From positions 1-21,099 of the IMG/VR virus record IMGVR_UViG_3300020220_000403: DNA of 21,099 nucleotides; one strand, 5' to 3'. This DNA is from a virus. Numbering within the stretch: the stretch's first letter is position 1; every line of letters starts with the position of its first letter. Positions 1 to 5,526 of this stretch are shown here, piece after piece. Made by a program: the position numbers and the translations under genes. The notes under the pieces were generated by a model. That model did not search any database, was not told the origin of the DNA, and saw nothing but the letters and a program-made list of their open reading frames with translations.

Positions 1-381
1 TAGCATGTCCCAATCATTAAGTATCTCCTGATTGATCGTGAGAAACTCGCTGGGATTCATTAAGAATTCAATGTCGTCTTCTAGTATTAACACTCGACGG
101 TATCCATTTATCTTGGCATGCTGGATCGCATTAAGATGGGATTGTCTACGACCCAATTGACCCTTAATGTACTTTTCTTCGCTCTTTATGAAGTCACGAT
201 AGCTAGTAGGATTAGGCATGGAGATCAGATCACTTCCTGCTATCCTGTGAAAATTAGTGATTCCAAATTTTTCAAACTGTTTGATCATGTTTTGACGGCG
301 ATCCCCGTCTTTATCCATATTGATATAGAGTATCTTATCAAAATACTCATTTATGTTTACTGGTCGATAGGTAAAATCCAT
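1..381 (-). CDS. Glycosyltransferase family 25 (LPS biosynthesis type), 3'-truncated by window edge
   Basis: The minus-strand frame starting with ATG at 381 stays open to base 1 and gives 127 residues. The N-terminus has the GT25 opening ILYINMDKDGDRR (about residues 17-29), in which a hydrophobic strand is followed by a charged D-x-x-x-R segment. Next come GQLGRRQSHLNAI (about 75-87) and the strand VLILEDDIEF (about 97-106), whose EDD is the acidic motif expected to bind the metal and nucleotide sugar. GT25 enzymes transfer sugars, often galactose, onto lipopolysaccharide or protein acceptors. The donor and acceptor here cannot be read. The start codon overlaps the stop of the upstream GT9-like gene by one base (TAATG), so translation is probably coupled. 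The C-terminal part lies outside the window. The family call is fairly secure; the role in the phage is inferred. Confidence 0.82.
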   Translation of the reverse strand, partial: MDFTYRPVNINEYFDKILYINMDKDGDRRQNMIKQFEKFGITNFHRIAGSDLISMPNPTSYRDFIKSEEKYIKGQLGRRQSHLNAIQHAKINGYRRVLILEDDIEFLMNPSEFLTINQEILNDWDML

Positions 382-1277
382 TATGCTGAAAGGATCTCGG
401 TCAGATCAAATATGTTTAGGTCTAACAATGGACACTCATGATTTGCTCCATGAAAGTTATAATCAAAAAGATAACTGTCTGGCAACTTAGTATCTTGTGG
501 CAGATCGGCTACTACGTTATGGTGTATATCGTATCCAAAGATTTTAGGTGAGGTCCCGATCCACAGAACTGTCGATGGAAGCATCATAGCGGCGGCAGCA
601 TGTTGCAGACAAGAATCTATTAGAATTCTTCGTTCTGAAAAGAGTAATAATGAGAGCATTTCCATGTTACCCATGGGTTCATGGATAACCTCTGCGCCAG
701 ATATCACATGTTCACAGGATCGACATATTTGGATCACATGATGTGTTTGATTTAAAACTTTTACTATTTCTGTTGCTAAGTCAATCGGCATGTCCCTGGT
801 CCATGAATAAACATACGGCTGATCATTTAGTGGACCGCCATTAGTCTGTATGACTGCAATCGGTCGGTCACGATGCCACTTTCTAAAGCCGAACTGTCGC
901 TGTCTCACATTAAAGATCAATTCCGGTGATTCTCCAGAAAAATCTAAATCGTATATCTTACACCAATTTTCAATTAGCGAAAGTCTCTTATGAATGTGGT
1001 CGCTTGTAAAATAGGGTTCATGTTTAAAGATTAAGCTGTCCCTGCCATCGATAAAATCTTGATAGAAATATGGAGTCGTGCCTATTCTATACACTCGATC
1101 AATGAAAGGTAAATTTAGGAATATTTCAGGATGTGAGCAGACTACTATTAATTCTCGATCAGGGTGATTGTTTTTAATACATTTAGCAACTGCAGTAGCG
1201 GCTATGTTTTTTCCAAGCCCTCCCTCAATGTGAAATACTGAATACTTTTTTTCTTTCTTTTTAGTTGGGTTGCTCAT
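381..1277 (-). CDS. Glycosyltransferase family 9-like (heptosyltransferase-type) protein
   Basis: 298 residues. After a lysine-rich start, FHIEGGLGKNIAATAVAKCI (about residues 16-35) matches the GT9 N-terminal pattern of a strand, a glycine loop and a helix. It is followed by the strand ELIVVCSHPEIF and by LPFIDRVYRIG. The C-terminal half has RILIDSCLQHAAAAMMLPS, which corresponds to the DSGxxH-type nucleotide-sugar site of heptosyltransferases, with Cys in place of Gly. The usual family length is about 320-350 residues, so it is slightly short. Similar proteins occur in large environmental phages. It probably acts in the host cytoplasm, using an activated sugar on a virion protein or a host surface glycan; which of these is unknown. 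It overlaps the GT25 gene by one base and is separated from the tail-tube-like gene by 53 bases that may hold a promoter. Confidence 0.78.
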   Translation of the reverse strand: MSNPTKKKEKKYSVFHIEGGLGKNIAATAVAKCIKNNHPDRELIVVCSHPEIFLNLPFIDRVYRIGTTPYFYQDFIDGRDSLIFKHEPYFTSDHIHKRLSLIENWCKIYDLDFSGESPELIFNVRQRQFGFRKWHRDRPIAVIQTNGGPLNDQPYVYSWTRDMPIDLATEIVKVLNQTHHVIQICRSCEHVISGAEVIHEPMGNMEMLSLLLFSERRILIDSCLQHAAAAMMLPSTVLWIGTSPKIFGYDIHHNVVADLPQDTKLPDSYLFDYNFHGANHECPLLDLNIFDLTEILSA

Positions 1278-1330
1278 CTCAGTAAAAGTTATAACGTTTA
1301 TAACTATTACTTTGATTTGATAAAAAGTTC
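1278..1330 (-). promoter_or_regulatory. Intergenic spacer with perfect inverted repeat, possible promoter for the glycosyltransferase pair
   Basis: This 53-base AT-rich spacer contains GTTATAA-CGT-TTATAAC at 1288-1304, a perfect 7-base inverted repeat around 3 bases. It ends about 11 bases upstream of the GT9-like start codon. Read on the minus strand it includes TATAAACG, similar to the T4-type late promoter TATAAATA at 6 of 8 bases. The AT-only arms make a stable terminator hairpin unlikely. A promoter or operator is the more likely reading, but this rests on one site. Confidence 0.3.
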
Positions 1331-1882
1331 TTAGTTAAAATCTAACTCGATATCAAAATCGAAATACACGAATTTAGCAGTAAAAGTCGTAAAGTCTGGA
1401 GTGGCAGAACTATATGAGAGCTTAAAACCGTCTTGACTCTTTAAAATCGGTCTCTTAAATATGATCGACGACACCAAGTATCCTTCATTGTCTAGGAGAG
1501 AAAGTCTCATTGGAGAAAACGTAGGCTGGTTTTTATTATTAAAGTCCAAGTATTTTAGTGCGTTTTCTAAAAAGATAAAATAGTTTAGGTAGGCATCAGT
1601 CAGTTTAAAAGTTAGGGTAAACTCTCTAGTGAATAGGTCGACTACTTGCTTAGAGCTCTTGTATTCCTGTTGCTTACCGAATAGTCTAGTCTGAGTCGCA
1701 GGATCCATAGTCCAACCAGGAAAATCGATAGATTGTATCGTTGCTGACATAAACGCGTCAATAGTATCATACGGTAGGATCAAGCTCTGATAATACTTCT
1801 TGTACTTTTCCTTGATCTCAGGTGCAAAGAAATCAGGCGGAAAGTTAAATATGAATCCGTTTTGTCTTACGTTTAATAGCAT
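1331..1882 (-). CDS. Tail-tube-like virion structural protein
   Basis: 183 residues. The conserved-looking core runs IQSIDFPGW (about 49-57), a VVDLFTREFTLTFKLTDAYLNY block (about 80-101), then FLENALKYLDF, and near the end LSLLDNEGYLVSSIIF and TFTAKFVYFDFDIELDF. A strand rich in F/T/L followed by D-x-x-x-N-Y and an amphipathic helix is the pattern of the tail tube fold (T4 gp19 and the related gp48/gp54). The closing alternating hydrophobic strand also fits. I infer a tube or tube-like baseplate or neck protein. It could instead be a different beta-barrel virion protein of the same fold. The ATG follows the TAG stop of the DUF5824-like gene directly, which suggests coupled translation and membership in the late structural operon. 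Confidence 0.55.
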   Translation of the reverse strand: MLLNVRQNGFIFNFPPDFFAPEIKEKYKKYYQSLILPYDTIDAFMSATIQSIDFPGWTMDPATQTRLFGKQQEYKSSKQVVDLFTREFTLTFKLTDAYLNYFIFLENALKYLDFNNKNQPTFSPMRLSLLDNEGYLVSSIIFKRPILKSQDGFKLSYSSATPDFTTFTAKFVYFDFDIELDFN

Positions 1883-2161
1883 CTATTTCTTTTTATTTCT
1901 TTTTGCCTTTTTAGCTCTTTGCCAGAGGGACTTATCTGCCTTCTGAGTGGTCTTTCCTCCGGTGATAAATGAATTTACTCGTGCCATCGCCCATTGCTGC
2001 TGGGTGACCCCAGGGCGATGTCCAGTCCTCCAAGCCGCCATTCCTTTGTTATATACGGTTCGAAGTATGCCTAACGGAATTCCGCTAGCTTTGGCTTTAT
2101 TCTTAAGAGCGGTCTCCGACTCATTAATTCTGTTATTCAACCACTGATTAAAATTTAACAT
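1883..2161 (-). CDS. DUF5824-like small basic protein with N-terminal capsid-targeting-like peptide
   Basis: 92 residues from the ATG at 2161, which lies one base after the stop of the upstream gene. A longer in-frame start at 2182 would lie inside that gene and would bury the motif. The protein opens with MLNFNQWLNNRINESE: an F-x-Q-W-L core like the T4 internal-protein targeting peptide, then I-N-E/S, which fits the prohead protease rule of [L/I]-x-E before a small residue. The body has SGIPLGILRTVYNKGMAAW (about 26-44), GVTQQQWAMARVNSFITGGK (about 51-70) and a basic tail. This pattern is known from phage proteins assigned, from memory, to DUF5824. Function is unknown. The charge suggests DNA association in the head. 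Confidence 0.72.
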   Translation of the reverse strand: MLNFNQWLNNRINESETALKNKAKASGIPLGILRTVYNKGMAAWRTGHRPGVTQQQWAMARVNSFITGGKTTQKADKSLWQRAKKAKRNKKK

Positions 2162-2162
2162 C

Positions 2163-2852
2163 TTATTTCTCTTTTTTTCCAAGCTGTCTCTTGACCTCTT
2201 CTCTTACTTTCTCCATCTTTTTAGCATAAGCCGGATCGTCCTTACGATTAAAGACGATCTGCTGGTTAAGGCTTCCTGTGATCTTGCGCATGTCTCCTCC
2301 TCTGGTCCTGATCAACCATGCAGCAAGTGCCTTGATTCCCAAGCTCTTAAACTTTCCCTTAGCGTCTGGTGCATCCGAATCGTGCCAGTCTGGAGCACCC
2401 TTGGGTTTTTTACCCTCAGATACTTCGTCCTCGTTCTTAGCTTGCCAATCTGCAGATACTTTATCATCTAGGATAGGTCCGCCTGATGCCCAAGTATAAC
2501 AGGTTCTAGCAGAATGACACTTAAAGTGGTGCATCCAACAGTAACCCAAACGACCGTCGGGATCCGATACTTCGCCTGGCATGCAGGCTTCCATTCTTGG
2601 AGAGATATCGAAGGCCACACAATTACTGCAATTAGATTCCTTAGCTACTTCAGGTTCAGTATTCCATTTCTTAGCATATCTGATCCAGTATTCATCATCA
2701 TTTAGGTTTAGCGGGCCATATTGAATATACTCCGCCTCAATTGCCTTATCTCTGTTTTGAGTGTTTAACTCTAGGTTTTGAGTCGCCATTGGACAAGAAC
2801 CGTTCTCCTTTTCAAGAATTAAGTATTGTCGATAGTTTAATAGGTTTTTCAT
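2163..2852 (-). CDS. Cysteine-rich phage protein, two-domain, with N-terminal capsid-targeting-like peptide
   Basis: 229 residues, starting MKNLLNYRQYLILEK, where the Y-x-Q-Y-L core resembles the targeting peptide of T4 internal proteins. The first domain (about 18-135) has seven cysteines at 20, 75, 78, 90, 105, 112 and 118, and a His-rich stretch CWMHHFKCHSARTC at 105-118. The Cys/His spacing suggests bound zinc or an iron-sulfur centre. After a charged linker, a second domain (about 150-229) begins GAPDWHDSDAPDAKGKFKSL and contains ITGSLNQQIVFNR and a basic helix. Both blocks look like families seen in environmental phages, but I cannot name a function. The ATG overlaps the upstream TGA by four bases (ATGA), and the next gene begins one base past its own stop, so it sits tightly within the cluster. 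Confidence 0.75.
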   Translation of the reverse strand: MKNLLNYRQYLILEKENGSCPMATQNLELNTQNRDKAIEAEYIQYGPLNLNDDEYWIRYAKKWNTEPEVAKESNCSNCVAFDISPRMEACMPGEVSDPDGRLGYCWMHHFKCHSARTCYTWASGGPILDDKVSADWQAKNEDEVSEGKKPKGAPDWHDSDAPDAKGKFKSLGIKALAAWLIRTRGGDMRKITGSLNQQIVFNRKDDPAYAKKMEKVREEVKRQLGKKEK

Positions 2853-3262
2853 TTTTTACCGAATTTTTTTTGATAGGCTAGCGTGTATTTACTAGGTTTA
2901 GTTTTGTATCGTTTGCCCGATTTTGAATAGTCTGCTTTCCAGCCACCGTCCGGATAACTAGTATATGCACTAGCATCATTGTCACTCTTTTTAGCGTGTT
3001 TCTTGATCTCACTCTTCATCTCCCTAGAATCTCGAGTCAAGTATACGGGATTTACTTTTTCCTTTTTTCTCTCGTTCACGAATTGAGAATAGGTCAAGAT
3101 CTTGGACTCATTCTTGGAGATCTCGATAGCTTGTAATTGGTCGACTGCCTTTTCTCGAGTAGGGTGAGTTCCAAGTAACTTACGCTTACCGTTCACCTTC
3201 TTTTTAGAATAGACTTTCCACACATTACCTGACTTTTCTATGGTCTCATTTATCGAATCCAT
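2849..3262 (-). CDS. Small basic phage protein with internal capsid-targeting-like motif
   Basis: 137 residues from ATG at 3262; a GTG at 3265 directly precedes it and is also possible. AAAGGG lies just upstream, one of the few Shine-Dalgarno-like sequences here. Residues about 11-50 form a compact basic module (VWKVYSKKKVNGKRKLLGTH, then PTREKAVDQLQAIE). At 54-64 comes KILTYSQFVNE, which matches the targeting motif found at the N-terminus of neighbouring proteins but here lies internally. The C-terminal part (about 76-137) has SREMKSEIKKHAKKSDNDAS and a lysine-rich KTKPSKYTLAYQKKFG end. The start overlaps the end of the cupin-like gene. The layout suggests a small domain fused in front of an originally N-terminal targeting peptide. 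Molecular function is unknown; the charge suggests nucleic acid contact. Confidence 0.68.
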   Translation of the reverse strand: MDSINETIEKSGNVWKVYSKKKVNGKRKLLGTHPTREKAVDQLQAIEISKNESKILTYSQFVNERKKEKVNPVYLTRDSREMKSEIKKHAKKSDNDASAYTSYPDGGWKADYSKSGKRYKTKPSKYTLAYQKKFGKK

Positions 3263-3527
3263 CACCCTTTATTATTTTTACCTTTAATGTTCCAGTTCCC
3301 CGAATCACCCTGTGCCACTGACCTCTCTCGATAAAAACTGTCGAGTTTAGGCTTTGCGGTAACTTATTCTCCAATTGAATCTTCCAATCAGTAGACTCAA
3401 TTGCTAGTATCGCTCTGTCCTCGTCGTCTCGATGCCAAGTAAACTCTGTGATAGTTGTATCTTGTGAAAATTCACGTATATAAGTATCACTAGATATTTG
3501 AGTCTCTTCGAATAGTAATTGCTTCAT
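3246..3527 (-). CDS. Small cupin-like beta protein
   Basis: 93 residues. The pattern FTWHRDDEDR (29-38), a strand with W48 and Q51, then the turn LPQSL, FIERGQWHRVIRGTG (65-79) and LKVKII is a small jelly-roll, cupin-like protein that I recognise from phage genomes. Histidines 32 and 72 could be metal ligands, but a complete canonical HxH cupin motif is not present, so an enzymatic role is doubtful. The N-terminus MKQLLFEE is only loosely like the targeting peptides of its neighbours because it lacks the Y-x-Q core. No Shine-Dalgarno sequence precedes it; the leader contains TAAAAATAA. The gene ends inside the start of the next gene and sits 17 bases after the hydrolase-like gene. Confidence 0.65.
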   Translation of the reverse strand: MKQLLFEETQISSDTYIREFSQDTTITEFTWHRDDEDRAILAIESTDWKIQLENKLPQSLNSTVFIERGQWHRVIRGTGTLKVKIIKGDGFDK

Positions 3528-3544
3528 GCTATTTTATTTTTAAA

Positions 3545-4144
3545 TCACAGACCAGCAACAGCTGGAACGTTAGTTTCCATGTGACCCGTCTTTTTCTTTG
3601 CCTCACCTGCACTCTTCGCAATTGCATCTCTAGCGATCTTATTATCTGCACCAAAATCAGTATAATAATATTTTACTTTCGATGAATTATTTTTAGTAAA
3701 CTCTTGATAAAAAGAAGATACTTCAGAATTTCCCATCCAAATATCAACTAATAAGACTTTAGAAAAGTCAGAGGCTCTATTCTTTAATAGGGACCTGCCT
3801 GGACGATATCCTCCAGAAAATAGATACAGGACCTTTGATGATGGTTTAATTCCATATTTTTCAAGTTGAGTGAGCACGTTTTTATAAGTTGACTCTCCAT
3901 CTACTTGATGACTAGATGCAACGAATATGTGATACTTGTTTTTTAATTTATCCACATAGTCCCACATGTAGTCTCCGCTCGGTCTTCCACCAACGCGTAT
4001 TCCGCCATAGACTATGAGTAGAGGAGCCGTCTTGTTTTTACAAAACAGGATTTTTCCACCGGAGATAACGGTTTTTTCAGTAGGCATGGACTCAACTTGA
4101 GTCGCATCCTCAAATAATTGTTGATAAGTTAATAGATGCTTCAT
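3545..4144 (-). CDS. Putative alpha/beta-hydrolase-like protein with N-terminal capsid-targeting-like peptide
   Basis: 199 residues from the ATG at 4144. An in-frame extension to 4210 is rejected because it overlaps the upstream gene and hides the MKHLLTYQQLFEDA start. That start has the Y-x-Q-hydrophobic core of the T4 internal-protein targeting peptide. The body alternates strands and helices like a small alpha/beta hydrolase: APLLIVYGGIRVGG (about 40-53) could form the oxyanion region, VLYLFSGGYRPG (105-116) places Ser110 at a nucleophile elbow-like turn, VLLVDIWMG has Asp134, a later turn has Asp163, and TGHMETN places His188 near the end. The Ser-Asp-His order is right, but the elbow lacks the first Gly of GxSxG. 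A lipase or peptidase-like activity is inferred only. The start overlaps the upstream stop as TAATG, indicating coupling. Confidence 0.6.
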   Translation of the reverse strand: MKHLLTYQQLFEDATQVESMPTEKTVISGGKILFCKNKTAPLLIVYGGIRVGGRPSGDYMWDYVDKLKNKYHIFVASSHQVDGESTYKNVLTQLEKYGIKPSSKVLYLFSGGYRPGRSLLKNRASDFSKVLLVDIWMGNSEVSSFYQEFTKNNSSKVKYYYTDFGADNKIARDAIAKSAGEAKKKTGHMETNVPAVAGL

Positions 4145-4716
4145 TACCAAAATCCAGGATAAGTTTTTCCGCCCCAAAGGTGAGCGTAGCGGTTGATGCG
4201 GCAAGCCCAATAGCCAGCCTTAGTCCGGTCCTTCTTCTCAGCACAGTTGTGTCGAGCAGCAAAGGACTTTCTGGCTTTTGGATTGGACACTTTTGCTGTG
4301 AGTCCTCCATGCACATCACCAAACGCGATCTTAATTATTTTTTTTGTTTTAGGGTTTCTCACGTAAACGTGATACTTTTTAGTACCTCCTCTCATGGGAT
4401 AGCCCAATCTAGGTGACTTTTCCTCATTAAGATCCAATACCTCAAGAGGAAGGTCTAATGGAACCGCGTGACCGTTAAATATTCCAGTAAGACCAAGATC
4501 AGTGGACTCAAAGAGTTGGCGATCGTGATCACCCAATATAAGTAGGCCAGCATAAAACTTTTGTCTAGCTTCAGTGAGTAGTTCAAGGTGAGCGTCTGAA
4601 CCCGGTCGAAAAACTGATTCAGCAATGCTGATATCTCGATCAATATGATACTTTAAGCTCTCTGAGATAGCTGACTCACCAATAAATTGAGTAAAACTTT
4701 TTATTCTAGCTTCCAT
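4144..4716 (-). CDS. Conserved phage protein with capsid-targeting-like N-terminus and HNC-KKDRTKAGYWACR motif
   Basis: 190 residues. The N-terminus is SFTQFIGESAISES (7-20), closely matching the T4 targeting peptide core Y/F-x-Q/E-F-I-x-E. Two candidate prohead protease sites, I-G-E/S and I-S-E/S, fall inside it. A middle segment (about 36-96) contains RPGSDAHLELLTEA, FESTDLG and VPLDLPLEV. The C-terminal domain (about 103-190) has YHVYVRNPKTKKIIKIAFGD and the signature ARHNC at 154-158 followed by KKDRTKAGYWACR, with cysteines 158 and 172. I recognise this block from many large phage genomes, but no biochemical function is known to me. It lies just downstream of the gp15-like gene, and GATAAATA occurs in its short leader. 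Head-internal cargo is the best inference. Confidence 0.68.
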   Translation of the reverse strand: MEARIKSFTQFIGESAISESLKYHIDRDISIAESVFRPGSDAHLELLTEARQKFYAGLLILGDHDRQLFESTDLGLTGIFNGHAVPLDLPLEVLDLNEEKSPRLGYPMRGGTKKYHVYVRNPKTKKIIKIAFGDVHGGLTAKVSNPKARKSFAARHNCAEKKDRTKAGYWACRINRYAHLWGGKTYPGFW

Positions 4717-4737
4717 ATTAGTTATTTATCTCTAAAA

Positions 4738-5523
4738 TTATTCAGACGGAGGATAATCTTGATCGATCCAACTATCACTAATAGTTGAACGGTCGTCTCC
4801 AGTAGTCTCACGAAGATTAAACTGCTTGATCGTGTTTCCTTTGTATATCTTAGAATGGTCATCAAAACTTGGAAAATAGGTCTCCATGTTTAAGTCTAGG
4901 GATATGCTTACGATATTTGCATCGCTGTAGACAAAACTGTAACTCTTAGTGAATTGTGCAGTCTCAGGAAAGGTGATCTGTGCAGGTACCCTAATTCCTC
5001 TAAACTGGAAGTATCTTACTTGATTCTTATAGTAGAAATCAAAGATCTTTTCCATGATCTTAAAGGTCTTGTTGATGTTATCACTCTCGATCTTGATGTT
5101 ATAGGTAAGAGCCATCGGTAGGGTAAAGAGTCTAGCCGAAAATGCCTTTAGCATCTTTTGATCGTTCTCATCCCTGACCTCCTGATTAAAGCTACCCCGG
5201 ACAAACTTGTTGGTATTATCTGACGGTTTAATGCTAAATGAGGAAAGGGTGACTACTCCCCGTGGCATCTGTTCATAGTTGCCCTCTGCATGATTGGGAT
5301 ACTTACAATCAGTCGGCAGGTCGATAAAAAAGTCTTTCATGAATCCCTCGTCTCCTCCAAAATTGTAGAAGAATGGAATCTCATACTGCTCGACTTTATC
5401 GTTTCGTTTAAGATCAATGACTACTTGTCGATTTAGAAGATCAAGCATGGAAAGGGTAGCGTTTCTAAGAAATATGTCTTGAACGTTCTCGTTTCTGATG
5501 TTTTCGTTATTTGATATTTTCAT
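4738..5523 (-). CDS. T4 gp15-like tail sheath stabiliser / tail completion protein
   Basis: 261 residues. The arrangement parallels T4 gp15, which forms the ring that caps the tail sheath and joins it to the head. Near the N-terminus there is a helix RNATLSMLDLLNRQVVIDLK followed by a strand YEIPFFYNFGG. In the middle comes LFTLPMALTYNIKIESDNIN, then the helix FKIMEKIFDFYYKNQ, and near the end SISLDLNMETYFPSF, like the IVEQILPYF and FEVNGWMYPP stretches of gp15. The length (261 against 272) also agrees. The assignment rests on remembered pattern, so other sheath-terminator or neck proteins remain possible. The ATG lies three bases after the stop of the 703-residue gene, with no Shine-Dalgarno sequence. 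Confidence 0.55.
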   Translation of the reverse strand: MKISNNENIRNENVQDIFLRNATLSMLDLLNRQVVIDLKRNDKVEQYEIPFFYNFGGDEGFMKDFFIDLPTDCKYPNHAEGNYEQMPRGVVTLSSFSIKPSDNTNKFVRGSFNQEVRDENDQKMLKAFSARLFTLPMALTYNIKIESDNINKTFKIMEKIFDFYYKNQVRYFQFRGIRVPAQITFPETAQFTKSYSFVYSDANIVSISLDLNMETYFPSFDDHSKIYKGNTIKQFNLRETTGDDRSTISDSWIDQDYPPSE

Positions 5524-5526
5524 GGG

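Noticed and set aside
118-441. Plus-strand open frame of 107 codons at the left end
   Set aside because: It is the antisense of the GT25 and GT9-like genes, which have clear family motifs; the peptide has no recognisable features.
2162-2182. Upstream in-frame start (MEKKRNK) for the DUF5824-like gene
   Set aside because: It lies within the end of the previous gene; the ATG at 2161 directly follows that gene's stop and matches the pattern of the cluster.
2849-3103. Frameshifted or split gene explaining the internal targeting-like motif
   Set aside because: The frame is continuous, there is no start codon just before the motif, and both parts have similar basic composition, so a fusion is more likely than a sequence error.
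4145-4210. Upstream in-frame extension of the hydrolase-like gene to 4210
   Set aside because: It overlaps the conserved C-terminus of the preceding gene. The ATG at 4144 forms a TAATG junction and places the targeting-like peptide at the N-terminus as in neighbours.
4110-4643. Alternative minus-strand frames (70 and 62 codons) overlapping the 4144-4716 gene
   Set aside because: They are out-of-frame shadows of a gene whose protein carries recognisable conserved motifs.
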